Source: Pseudovirgaria hyperparasitica (Eukaryota; Ascomycota; Dothideomycetes; Acrospermales; Acrospermaceae). Taken from it: 64,000 nt of DNA. This document shows positions 11,038 to 21,374 of the stretch, one piece after another. Position 1 is the stretch's first letter, and each line of letters begins with the position of its first letter. The notes under the pieces are model-generated. The model was not told where the DNA came from. It saw only the letters and a list, made by a program, of their open reading frames with translations, and made no database searches. The position numbers and the translations under genes were made by a program. The stretch lies in assembly GCF_010093815.1 (NCBI RefSeq), contig NW_022985552.1, positions 1,027,736 to 1,091,735 on the forward strand. Direction: 5' to 3'.

Positions 11038-12984
11038 ATGTCTAGACGACCCAACCCTGCCGCTGACCGCGCGCAACAGAATACCCAGACTCTCAAGAGC
11101 TTAGTAAAGCTAGAAGCAAACAAGAGCTGCGCAGATTGCAAAAGGAATAAGCGTATGCATTGCGCTTCAAGTCATGTGGAAAAATACTCACCAAATTGGC
11201 AGATCCAAGATGGGCAAGTTGGAACTTAGGGGTTTTTGTTTGCATACGGTGCGCTTAGTAGACCACTGGATAAAGTAAAACTCGCTGACAGACCGCAAAA
11301 GATGCTCAGGTATACACCGAGGGATGGGAACCCACATAAGCCGAGTAAAATCAGTCGATCTAGACTCCTGGACAGACGAGCAGTTACAAAGCATGTTGAA
11401 ATGGGGTAATGCTAAAGCCAACAAGTATGTACGGTCCCACCGCTGTTATGGATCTTGACTCACAGACTTAGATACTGGGAACACAAACTCGCGCCCGGGC
11501 ACGTGCCTGCTGAAGCGTATGTTGAAACTTATGAATGGCAGCCCCCACTCTGACGATGGAAATAGCAAGATGGAGAATTTCATTCGAACTAAGTATGAGT
11601 CGAAACGGTGGGTCATGGAGGGAGGTATCCCAGACCCGGCCACACTTGGAGGAGACGTAGACGATGATGTTGTATGTACCATCTTCTTTCTACAGTAGAC
11701 TACTCCTGTCGCGGTTGTTGCTAATCGAATTCATAGCCTCTCAGTGTCGTACAAGAGAAAGCTAAGATCGAACGATCGACTTCACTCAATGCCGCGCGCG
11801 CTCCCACGGGTCGAGTTCCACCTCCCTCGAGACCCCAGCAAAACATTGATCTTTTCGGCGACGACCCATCACCTGCCCCTCAGAGACCAAGCACTACAGG
11901 ACCTCCGTTGAATGTGCCCCCGAAGTCGGAAGCGGCTGCACCTAAGCACACCAAGCCAGCAGACTCGCTTCTTGGATTTGACTTCTTCGGAACGCCTGCT
12001 GCTGCACCGCCCGCGAGGCCCTCCAGCCACTCTGCAGCTGCTACTGGACCCTCCATACCATCACGGCCGGATCTGAAGCAGTCAATCCTTTCTCTGTACG
12101 CATCAGCCCCGAAACCGGCACCACAAGTGCAGCCTCAGCAGCATGGTCAGACGGATTCCTTTGGTGGACTCATGTCTGCCGGGCCTTCACAGCAATCGCC
12201 GCAATCGGCAGTTGGCCTCAACGATGCATTTAGCAGCCTTTCATTTGAGTCCAATACCACACAACAGCAGCCGCGATCATCCGCTTTTTCAGGCCTGGCT
12301 ACTTTCTCTAATCAGCGTTCTTCGCCGGCCCCGTCAGCTGCGCCCGCAGCTTTTGGCGGAGGAGGCGATTTTTTCAATGCCCAGCCGAAGGCGACAAAGC
12401 CAGCGAACCCTCCACCTCAACAACACAATCATCAATCATCGAAGCAGTTCAGCAACATGAATGACCTTTTCTCTACCCCAGCTCCAGCCGCTCAACCTAA
12501 ACCAGCACCTAAAGCCACCAGCGGCATGGGGGACCTATTTGATCTGACCGCGCCTACATCACCACCTGTACCACCCAAGCCAGCTACTCAGACCTCACCA
12601 CATACATACTCCGCTTTCAACCTATCTGCTCCTGCTCAACAACCACAGGCTTCACTGAAACCACAACCCGTGACCTCGCCAAGCTTCTCTTCGGGCTTCA
12701 ACTCAGACCCCTGGGGCACGAACGATGCATGGGCGAATAGTAAATCCACTACTTCTTCCCAGCCACCATCATCCATAACTAAGGTATCTACTACTGATGA
12801 CTTCGGAGGCTGGGGTAGCACCATAACCCCTGCGAAACCAACATCACCTAAGGTAACTGCGGACGACGACTTTGGCGGCTGGAGCACCGCCCCGCCCGTA
12901 TCATCTGGTTCGAATAACTTACCAAAAACCACTGGAGCTTTCGGTGCAGGGGGTGATGATCTTTTCTCAAATGTGTGGGAATGA
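11038..12984 (+). CDS. Arf GTPase-activating protein (SMAP/Age2-like)
   Basis: Six exons (11038-11152, 11203-11248, 11302-11424, 11472-11516, 11566-11671, 11737-12984) encode about 560 residues. The N-terminal ArfGAP domain has the zinc finger C31-x2-C34...C52-x2-C55 and the catalytic arginine in CSGIHRGMG (R60), followed by [27 protein letters not shown] and [13 protein letters not shown]. It should accelerate GTP hydrolysis on Arf proteins during vesicle budding at Golgi or endosomal membranes. The last exon encodes a long low-complexity Pro/Gln/Ser tail with short aromatic-acidic motifs: LFGDD, FDFFG, DPWG (about 469), DDFGGWG (about 499), DDFGGWS (about 522) and a terminal DLFSNVWE. These resemble adaptor- or clathrin-binding peptides, which is inference. 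The gene is convergent with the SNARE gene at 13277-13689. Confidence 0.92.
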
Positions 12985-13276
12985 TTGGAAGGAAACCAAC
13001 AAACTCCATGTACTGGGGGAGTTTGGAGCATGATAAGTAGACGTAGTAGAGTGGAGTATACCATTATGACATTTGAACATTAAGTTGCAAGGATACTTGC
13101 CAGGGTCGCTGTATAAATATATAGTCGACATATCAATGTTCAAGTAGAACGCTCGCAGCACGCTCCCACCGTGAACTCCTAAATCAGAGAGCGCGCCAAC
13201 ATACTCGAAACCTAGGATATTGGCACACTTAACCCACTGTTGATCCAGCACGGCTCCCCTTCCTCTTATGTGCCCC

Positions 13277-13689
13277 CTAGCCCGTAAAAAAGCCCCATAT
13301 CCACCATAGCAATATCACCACGACCGAAATAATGCCCGCAAGCTTAAAGATGGCGACTTTGTTTCCTGACTGTGCCATACGACCCATACGTACGGCGGAA
13401 GTCTTGAGCGAGGTGGAGAAGTTTGAAAATGTCTCAGACTACGTGTGTGCACGTTAGCAACTGTGGGGCCCAGAGATGTAAGGCCTAGAGAGAGTATGTA
13501 TCGTGGAGGAACGTTTGGAAGGCGAGCCTCCGAAGGGCAGGATATATGACATACGGTGTTCTCAATGACCCTCTGGTCGCGCGCTTGGTCGTAGATATCG
13601 ATCGTTACGCCGCGCAGCGCGGACACTTTGTTGGAAAGCTCATCGAGGGCGGAGTTATTCTGGCGCTCGCGCTCGTACGCCTCGGACAT
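13277..13689 (-). CDS. SFT1: Small SNARE of the Sft1/Bet1 type
   Basis: Minus-strand exons 13689-13555 and 13438-13277 are joined across a 116 nt intron (GTATGT...CGTAG, phase 0) to give 98 residues, close to the size of yeast Sft1. The N-terminal half is a single SNARE helix (ERERQNNSALDELSNKVSAL, then GVTIDIYDQARDQ). The second half carries a hydrophobic anchor at about residues 78-96 (GIISVVVILLWWIWGFF), with only two residues left for the lumen. This is a Qc-SNARE expected in intra-Golgi or early Golgi fusion. The ATG at 13689 was chosen over the upstream in-frame ATG because it begins the conserved helix. Confidence 0.88.
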
Positions 13690-13921
13690 GGTTGTGGCTC
13701 GGATCGTGCAGGTGTTTTGTGGCGACTTTATGAGATCATGTATGTGGTGTAGAGTAGTGTGATCTGGGGGTAGAGATTGCGATAGGCAAGATGCGAGGGC
13801 AGTCGCTGGGCGTTGGTTCAAGACGAGTTGCTGGATGTGACTTGGACTGAGGTGTGATATGGATCCATGCGTAGATTTGAGAATCCGTCTGTAACCTTTT
13901 CAGCGCGACTCTTGGCACGCG

Positions 13922-14391
13922 TCGCGCAAAGATATTAAAGATTATATATACTTTTAGTTATATCTAAAGAATACTTATTAAGTGCTTTTAAAGACTAAAT
14001 AGATAATAGAGAAAATCTCGATTTTCTTATTTTCTCTACTACGTACCTTAGTACTTTAGTAGTTCTAAGGTAAGTTTTAAGAATAGGAGAAAAAGTAGTA
14101 TATTGCGCGCGAATTCTAGAGAACTAGCTTAATACCTCATGTCGTAGTCTAAAATCACGCATAACTACTCATCCGGTAATTCTCATTGGTAATTCAAGAT
14201 AGATAGGACAGGGATTACTTGAACACTACCTAGTCTCTACAATGGCCTATAAATAAATACTAATAGGAAGGTTAAGATCTTGGTGCGGCCCCTGTGGCTA
14301 AGATTATTCCTATATATTTATACTATACGGGCCCAGAGATAATTCGAATAGCCTTCCCCCTACACTCTCATCTGCTCCTAACTATTGAGGA
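13922..14391. other. AT-rich, RIP-like pocket upstream of the secreted-protein gene
   Basis: Base composition changes abruptly near 13925: TA dinucleotides become frequent and CA/TG rare, as in the large repeat block on the right. It may be a small decayed transposon remnant. The promoter of the gene at 14392 lies inside it. Confidence 0.55.
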
Positions 14392-15563
14392 ATGGTTTCT
14401 CTTACGCTCTTCGCTGTCCTATTTTCGATATTCTTTCTATCATGCATTACTCAGGCTTATTATACTTCTCACATTTCTCACACACCTAATCCCGACTCCT
14501 ACTACATACATCCTTCATGTCACGACGAGAGTGTCGTGATGGTTGCTATTTCAGAAGCAATTTATATGGCACGTCGGAGTGTCGATCGTCTAGATTCGAT
14601 ACTCACTCCCGAAGATCAGTCGATGGCCTCCGAAGAAGCTGTTGTTATGCGCGAAATACTTGACTATACATTTGGCATCAACGACGATAACTGGTATCTT
14701 ACCCGTCAAGTGCACGAAGCCATGAGGTCGATCGCATCTATGGAACGCACTTGGGATTTAGACGCTAGCAAGGTGCGCTTCTATTGCGATAATGATAAAC
14801 GCTTTGTTTCTCCACCCGAAGAGGTGGTACACAGGGCGGATTCACTGGGCAATATATTACCATGGCGCTCTTGGTTGAATCGCTCCAATGCCTCTCGCTA
14901 CTCTTATTATTTCGATGCCGAGCAAAATAGGGATGGTACTCAGCCGTGGCGCTGGAGAAGGGGCACGCCACTATGTCGTAGTCGTGTTGACGAACATGTT
15001 CGGTATATCTGGCAGCTGCAGTCGTACCCATTTGCCGAGATTGTTCTTTGCCCCGTGTGGCCCACGCGCTCCAGAGTCTCATCAATCTATAATCTCTTGA
15101 AGGAAGTGGATGGGAAATTAAGCATGGGGCTGAGTCTTTCTGAACGTCAAACTAGTAATCCCAGTCCTACTTACCTTACTAATGGTGGCGAGGTCTACTA
15201 TCTATCATCAATGCGTAGTCTATCACTCCTAAAAGACTGGGTACAAGTACGGGGTGAGTTCTAGTTTCTTCTGGTAGCTAGTCTACTAATAATTGGATAT
15301 AGAGCCTAGAGCAAGTGACGGGGATGACCATAAATGGGAGGAGGTGGTCGTGGAGCCCCCAGAGAGAAAATTATCATCTGTAGCAAATTATGGTCAGTCT
15401 GTGTACCTAATTACGCTTACTTACTAATAATAGCTTAGCATTCTTCGGCTTACTTACATTCCTACTAGACTACAACATCAAGCTAAGTCCATTTAAGAGT
15501 CAAGCTATGGTCGGGGACTTAGTCCATTTTGTAGACTCAGACGAGTCAGACGAGGAGGAGTAA
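14392..15563 (+). CDS. Putative secreted protein with acidic C-terminal tail, function unknown
   Basis: Exons 14392-15253, 15303-15392 and 15469-15563 give about 348 residues. The splice sites are GTGAGT/TATAG and GTCAGT/ACTAG, with phases that fit. It begins with a clear signal peptide (MVSLTLFAVLFSIFFLSCITQA). The mature region has YYIHPSCH, a helix with MARRSVDRLDS, a VRFYCDNDKRF motif and a second cysteine block (EIVLCPVWPTRS). This layout loosely resembles secreted fungal proteins related to M35-type metallopeptidases, but I see no HExxH zinc site: the corresponding place reads SLSLLKDWVQV. The C-terminus is strongly acidic (DSDESDEEE). The last two exons depend on my splice choice; without splicing the protein stops at 15264 (290 residues). 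It lies between AT-rich flanks, a common setting for fast-evolving fungal effectors. That role is speculation. Confidence 0.6.
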
Positions 15564-16001
15564 TATAGAGGAATGCGATGATCGCACAAATATACTCCTA
15601 TCTTAGACTACGAGCCGCGAGTGCTGTTCTACAGTCACCCCTGGACATCCAGATCTATAGTGGCACGTACTAATGAGAAAACAATATCTCAACGCTCGAA
15701 AGACCATTCATTTTAGACTCCTAAAAGTCTAGAAGTGTACATAATACTATAGCTAGCGGAGCTCGTGAATATATATGTCTTTAAACACTACTATTCGTAT
15801 GTCTCTGAAGATAAAGCACAGCTTTATATCGCTGCTCATGAATAAATTCCTTCTCTCTAGGTGGACAGAAGATTTATAATAACATCACCTATAAAGAAAC
15901 ATGCACGTGTTCATCACGAGGTACCAGTCTGAGTTCGTGGCATGCTTGTAATTCATTGTCTATGCATTGTTGTGGAATAAGCTACACATGTTTGACAGTC
16001 C
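15564..16001. other. AT-rich intergenic stretch
   Basis: 438 bp with moderate RIP-like TA enrichment in its first part and normal composition towards 16000. No gene is seen. It separates two convergent genes and should carry both 3' ends. Confidence 0.5.
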
Positions 16002-17414
16002 TCAATCCTGGTACCTGCTCAGGAAGTCCGTCATCGCCTCCTGCATCTTCCTCCCATCTGAAGCAAGATCTTCCTCCTTGCGAGAGTAATAATCTCTCTG
16101 GTTGTCGATGATCACCCGGTGCGCCTCGATTATGGCATGCAGCAGTTGGATGTGCTCCTGCAAACTTCGTATAGTATGTGGGCGTCTCATGGGCGGGACT
16201 TCTGGGAGTCGCTCCAGGAAAGGGTTCTCTAGATCAAGTTCTCGCTCGATCGATCGAGCCACGTCCTCGGAGCTAGTGGATGATGATGAGAGCTTGCGTT
16301 TCTTCACGGGGAGTTCGTCGACACGGCGGTCTGCAGCCGGAGAGGCATCATCACGCTTCCGCTTGCCATTGGCGTTGTCAGACAGTGAGGTCGCTTGGCT
16401 GGGAGAGGACTCGACGGCAGAGTCAACGGTATCCACATCGGGAGGAGGGAGGTGAGGTGAGAGTCCATGACACATGAGAGCGAAACGCTCAATTTCTGCT
16501 CCGTCAGCTGGTGGGGTTTGTGTTCCACTGTGCTCGTGGAAGAAGGTACCTGGCACGAGATTATCCAGCTCTCTGGGTGAAATCTTGCGCTGTTTTGTCT
16601 TGTTCGCAACGGTAGGTGGTGACTTTGAAATCGATTTCTTCGAGTTCGAGGTCGATTTCGACGTGGATCTGGACTTAGACTTAGACTTGGACTTGGACTT
16701 TGCCAGAGAACCGCACTTCAGTGCTGTTCCGGGATTGTGACCGCTGTTTGCAGGCTTTGCAAGGATCTTCTGATCTTTTGTTACATCCTCATGTTGGATG
16801 CTGAGATGTGGCTGCTCTATAGCTGCCTTTGCTGCCATGGCCCTCTCAGCTGCGTCCTGTTGTTTCTTTTGCATGAGCTTCTCGGTATGATGTAGTTCGT
16901 GTAAGGCCCGCTCGACGTCATTGGCATTGACCCATTTGGGTTCAGGCAGGCCTTTGGCGATGGCTTCTTTCTGGCGATCACGTTTTCCTATTGTCTTCTC
17001 CCATCGCTGTCTGTTGGCAAGCATGATGGCCTCGGCAGCTTTCGCACGGCGATCAGAAGTGAAGGAAGCGATCTGGGCTAGAGCCTGCAGTAGAGCAAAA
17101 TCCCAGAATTTAGGGGCACGGGGCGAACAGACAGCGGTGTTCAATAGTTCTTCGACGGGCTTTCCCCAATGGCCGTTGATGATGTCGACACACCCTTCGG
17201 GAGTGGCCAATGGATCGAAGTCTTCAAGATGCTCAAGAGGGTCCCAATCAAGGCCGACATCCTCTTTCTTGATGAGGGGGTCTTCATTCGACTCATCCTC
17301 GAGTTTGACAACGACCTCCTGGGTCGCGTTCGATGCAATAGCAATAGAAGTGGAAGGGGATCCAGATCCAGATCCATAGGGAGTAGATTCCTTGGGATTG
17401 ATAGATTTAGACAT
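16002..17414 (-). CDS. Unrecognised nuclear-type protein, 470 residues
   Basis: A single uninterrupted minus-strand frame of 470 codons; I do not recognise the family. An acidic N-terminal part includes VVVKLEDES, which fits a SUMO-acceptor pattern, and paired LDWDPLEHLEDFDPL phrases. A helical region follows at about residues 85-215 (AEAIMLANRQRWEKTIGKRD, then a Gln/Lys/Ala-rich coiled-coil-like segment). Next come a Lys-Ser repeat tract (KSKSKSKSRSTSKSTSNSKK), two basic clusters that look like nuclear localisation signals (GKRKRDD and PVKKRKLSS), and a C-terminal helix (SLQEHIQLLHAIIEAHRVII) that could dimerise. A nuclear or chromatin role is inference. The gene is divergent from the transhydrogenase gene. 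Confidence 0.75.
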   Translation of the reverse strand: MSKSINPKESTPYGSGSGSPSTSIAIASNATQEVVVKLEDESNEDPLIKKEDVGLDWDPLEHLEDFDPLATPEGCVDIINGHWGKPVEELLNTAVCSPRAPKFWDFALLQALAQIASFTSDRRAKAAEAIMLANRQRWEKTIGKRDRQKEAIAKGLPEPKWVNANDVERALHELHHTEKLMQKKQQDAAERAMAAKAAIEQPHLSIQHEDVTKDQKILAKPANSGHNPGTALKCGSLAKSKSKSKSKSRSTSKSTSNSKKSISKSPPTVANKTKQRKISPRELDNLVPGTFFHEHSGTQTPPADGAEIERFALMCHGLSPHLPPPDVDTVDSAVESSPSQATSLSDNANGKRKRDDASPAADRRVDELPVKKRKLSSSSTSSEDVARSIERELDLENPFLERLPEVPPMRRPHTIRSLQEHIQLLHAIIEAHRVIIDNQRDYYSRKEEDLASDGRKMQEAMTDFLSRYQD

Positions 17415-18764
17415 GGTGGCAGAAATTTCAACCTTGGAGTGTTAACGAGAGATTGCCATTTCAAGCGATAAGGACTTACAGTCTGCGGGAGGCAGGATTA
17501 TAGAAAAGTGTTCAATTTTGAATGTAGCTTCGAATACTCGACGAGGAGAGTTCCTGTGACAGAGACCTATAATGAACGAAATGATCGTCAGGCGTACAAA
17601 CAGTGTATCTTCAGCAATCGAGTGGACAAGATGTTTGCCGATTGTGCAGAGACGACAGCGTTGTGAACGAGAATCTCTGCAGATGGTGATTTTTGGGTAG
17701 GTGCAGGGGAAGGTGGGTTGATTGATCGAGAGAAGGTTATGGTAGACAGAGATCTTCGATGATCAAGATGCGTGCACAATGTATACGGAAAATAGGTTGA
17801 GTACCGAAGAAGGATGCGGCGATGTGCATCAAGTGTTTTGAAGATGAGAAGAACCGGTCAGAGATTTCGCGTTGCTTTATACAGGCGAAATTGCAGGCTC
17901 GGGGGTTGGTGCGTCCTAAGTGATTTGGAAGTGAACAATAGGAAAAGTGGTCGGCGACACACGCAACTAGGGGCTATTGAGCACATCTCCTCAAACACTG
18001 CTTTTCAATGACGCAATTGTTAGCCATAGACCGCCTTACGAAAAGATGAATTGTGTAAACGAGGCGTGAAAGTGCACATGCACTCCTGAATAGGCGGCCT
18101 GGACCAACGGGCCCAGCTCAGTGTTGATTGAAAGTCGAAGACAAAAGAGATAAGAATAGAGGACTGTTATGATCATACTTCTGAAAGACCATGGGACATT
18201 CCGGTAAATGGGAGGACTCTAATACGATATATCATGGTTCTCAATGCTCCAGGTTTGATACAATAAAGATGATCATTGGATTGGGGGTCGAGACAGAGCA
18301 ATGACTGGAAACCGCATGATCCAGCGAGAGATAACATGGTTTATCAATTCTGCCCGGAGTCGTTGTTGGCATAACTGTGGTTGTACTGCATCGAAGCATT
18401 GTTGTGAACGTTGACGATTTGCCAAGGCTCCTGAGTGACTTGAAGCAACCTGGAGGCGTAAGCCTTGATTATTAATTACAGTAAGGGTAAAAAAGCGTGA
18501 CTTGGTGGGGTAATGCCATCCGGATCCATGACTGTGCCACTGCGGCTGCTGCTGATGTGGCTGGAGCTCGGCTCGGTTAATGCATCTGATCCCCCTCACT
18601 TGCCTAGGTATAGGTAGCCTACTGCTCCATATTCACTCTAGGCGTCTAGTCCCAATGACGACGATATGTCTTCTGATAGCGGTTGTCTTCTTTCGCTGAC
18701 TCCTCGCTGCTCGCTGACATTATTTCCCCCTTGAATTCCAGTAGATCACGAAACCCTTCTTACA
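17415..18764. promoter_or_regulatory. Intergenic region between divergent genes
   Basis: 1.35 kb between the start of the minus-strand nuclear-type gene and the start of the transhydrogenase gene. No gene is supported. It should hold both promoters and 5' UTRs; an untranslated 5' exon or short intron for either gene cannot be excluded. Confidence 0.45.
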
Positions 18765-20293
18765 ATGCCTGCTGGTATACGCATTGCGCCGAACAAGGCC
18801 ACACGAGCTCTTAACCTTCTCCGCACCGTTCAATATACCCACCCGCCGTCATGTCCGTGTCATTCGAATCCTGCACATCACCATCATGGGGCAATACAGG
18901 AGGCGAGAAGGTCTTTGGCAACGCCAGTTGATTTCTCACAACAGAAGGAGTATGCTTTCGAGATGGCTGCTTCTAGCATCCGCTTCGGACCTGGCTGCAC
19001 CAAAGAAGTGGGCATGGACTTCAAGAACATGGGCGCCAAGAAAGTCATGATCGTGACAGACGGCAATGTCAGGAAACTGACGGCTATGAAGCAATGTGTT
19101 GAGGGTTTAGAGCGTGAAGGCATTGCGTATGAGATATTCGATAAAGTTAGGGTCGAACCGAAGGACAGCTCGTGAGTGGTCAAGCCATCTTGAAGTGATA
19201 GGCCTTGGTACTGACTCTGATTAGGATTCGAGAAGCTATAGACTACGCTAAACCGTACCAGCCCGACGCTTTTCTTGCCGTTGGTGGTGGCTCTGTCATC
19301 GATACTGCAAAACTCATGAATCTTTATACAAGCTTTCCACAAGCCGACTTTCTCGATTTCGTTAACGCACCCCTAGGAAAGGGCCTTCCGATTACAAGCA
19401 AGCTATTCCCCCTCGTCGCGGTCCCAACGACTGCTGGTACGGGGTCTGAGACGACCGGCACAGCGATTTTTGATCTTGTGTCGAAGAAAGCAAAGACCGG
19501 CATTGCACACAGAAACCTAAAGCCTACCTTGGGCATATGTGATCCACTAAACACTCGGACTATGCCTTCAGCGGTGCACGCATCATCTGGTCTCGATGTA
19601 CTGTGCCATTCGCTGGAGTCTTGGACGGCCATCCCCTATCACGAGCGAGTGCCACGACCTGCGAATCCTATTCTGCGCCCTGCATACCAAGGAGCCAATC
19701 CTATCTCTGATATATTCTCCCTTCAAGCTCTCCGAGACACCGTAAAGTATCTCCCTCGCGCAGTTAAAGACCCCGAGGATCATGAAGCTCAGTCTAAGAT
19801 GCTTCTCGCTGCTACATTAGCCGGTGTCGGGTTCGGAAATGCTGGTGTGCATCTGTGTCACGGCATGTCGTATCCCATTTCAGGCCAGAACCCTGGATAC
19901 AAGCATGCAGGTTATCAGGTAGAGAATTCAATCATTCCTCATGGTGTCAGTGTAGCTGTCACGGCGCCGGCTGTTTTCAGGTTCACTGGAGCTTCAAACC
20001 CAGAGCGACATCTTGCAGCCGCCGAAGTCTTCGGTAAAGATATCAGCAACGCGAAACTTGAGAGTGCAGGTGAGATCTTAGGCGAAGCTCTCGCTGAATT
20101 TCTCGTGAGTCTTGGTGATCAACCACGCGGTTTAAAGTCACTTGGGTTCAACCGGTCTCACATCGATGGGCTTGTCGAGGGAACTTTACCGCAGGCCAGA
20201 GTTTTGATGCTAGCTCCAAACTTGGAAATGAGAGATACCGACATAGAGAGAGAGCAGCTACGTGGACTCTTCGAGGACGCTCTGGAATACTGA
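18765..20293 (+). CDS. Hydroxyacid-oxoacid transhydrogenase, mitochondrial (ADHFE1-like)
   Basis: Exons 18765-19171 and 19225-20293 (intron 53 nt, GTGAGT...ATTAG, phase 2) encode about 491 residues. This is an iron-containing alcohol dehydrogenase of the ADHFE1 branch, which couples oxidation of 4-hydroxybutyrate or similar hydroxyacids to reduction of 2-oxoglutarate. The N-terminal 55 residues are Arg/His/Ala-rich and look like a mitochondrial presequence. The nucleotide-binding motif is AVGGGSVIDTAK (GGGS at 156-159), followed by PTTAGTGSETT. Metal-site candidates are the histidines in SSGLDVLCHSLESW, GNAGVHLCHGMSYPI and VENSIIPHGVSV. The length and the PYHERVPRPANPILRPAYQG insertion are typical of ADHFE1 rather than short bacterial alcohol dehydrogenases. 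The start context is cttacaATGCC. Confidence 0.92.
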
Positions 20294-20693
20294 TGAAGAA
20301 AACAAATACTAACTCGGAGCATATTGAGCATCCCATAACCCATAAGCGCAAGGAAGCCTTAATGGGGTATCGGAGTAATTTTGGTCACGTACAATCCATT
20401 TATTGTCTGATACTTTTCTCATGTATATAGAAGGAAAGCTGAACCGACGTACCTAGGGACTTACATTAATTCAGCATGCCACGATTTCAATAAGGAGTTT
20501 GCACTTGCGGACCAACGGCTCCTCGATGTATAGGCGTGGGGAACTATCCGGATGTAGCCTTTGACGTCTTAGTGCCGATCTGCGAACAATGCATCCCTCA
20601 ATCAGTACCTCAGATCCAACAATCCTCTATATTATAGAACGAAAAGTATCCCCTCTCGTTCACTTAACCACCTCCTACAACATAAACTCAACG
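20294..20693. promoter_or_regulatory. Intergenic: transhydrogenase 3' flank and GST promoter
   Basis: 400 bp between two plus-strand genes. The open frame reaches upstream to an ATG at 20589, but that extension (MHPSISTSDPTILYIIERKV) does not look like a GST N-terminus, so I treat it as leader sequence. Confidence 0.45.
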
Positions 20694-21374
20694 ATGTCAC
20701 TGAAGCTTATATCCGCAACGTCCTCCCACTACGCCCGCAAAGTCCGTATTGTCCTCGCCGAGAAGAGCATCCCCTTCGACCTGATCACTGAAGTTCCGTG
20801 GAACAGCACCACCCAAATACCCCAGCATAACCCACTCGAGAAGCTTCCCGTGCTCATCATCCCCGCAGATGGCGTCCCAGGCCTGATTGCTGGCAGTGGG
20901 AAACAGGTGTCAGTCTCCGAATCGCACTTTATCCTTGAATGGATCGAATTCAAATTCCCGGCTCCCAAGTACCCATCTATGCTACCTGAAGATGGGGATC
21001 AGAGACTGGAGGCGAAGGAAATTGAGGTCGTTGCGGATGGAATGTGTGATGCGTTAGTGTTGAGGTTTTTCGAGGTGCAGCGGAAAGATCAGAGTCAGGA
21101 GTGGATTGCGCGGCAGATGCGAAAGGTAGACGGCGGTATGAAGTGGCTTGCAGGCAGAGTAAGGCCAGGTAAAGAGTTTCTGGTGGGAGAAAGGTTTGGG
21201 TTGGCTGATATAGCGGTTGGGGCGGTGTGTGGGTATTTGGATGTGAGGTATGAGGAGTATCCGTGGCGGGCGAGGTATCCAGACTTGAGCAAGTATGTGG
21301 ACACATTACAGGACAGGGAAAGTTTTCGAATTACAACGCCGAGGGCACAGAAGTTTGTTGATAAGATTGTTTGA
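20694..21374 (+). CDS. Glutathione S-transferase family protein
   Basis: A single exon of 226 residues starting at the internal ATG 20694, where MSLKLISATSSHYARKVRIV matches the beta1-alpha1 start of the GST thioredoxin fold. The SSHYARK segment supplies the likely active-site Ser/Thr. The cis-proline (LEKLPVLI) and the glutathione-binding VSESHFILEWIE follow by about residue 85. The C-terminal helical domain includes GKEFLVGERFGLADIAVGAV, the N-capping and hydrophobic staple region typical of GSTs. It is probably cytosolic and acts in conjugation or reduction of electrophiles; the substrate is unknown. It resembles bacterial-type/YfcF-like fungal GSTs more than Ure2. Confidence 0.88.
   Translation: MSLKLISATSSHYARKVRIVLAEKSIPFDLITEVPWNSTTQIPQHNPLEKLPVLIIPADGVPGLIAGSGKQVSVSESHFILEWIEFKFPAPKYPSMLPEDGDQRLEAKEIEVVADGMCDALVLRFFEVQRKDQSQEWIARQMRKVDGGMKWLAGRVRPGKEFLVGERFGLADIAVGAVCGYLDVRYEEYPWRARYPDLSKYVDTLQDRESFRITTPRAQKFVDKIV

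Noticed and set aside
16102-17471. Plus-strand frames within 16.1-17.5 kb, including an Asp-Leu repeat protein
   Set aside because: They are antisense shadows of the long minus-strand gene; the Asp-Leu run is the complement of its Lys-Ser repeat.
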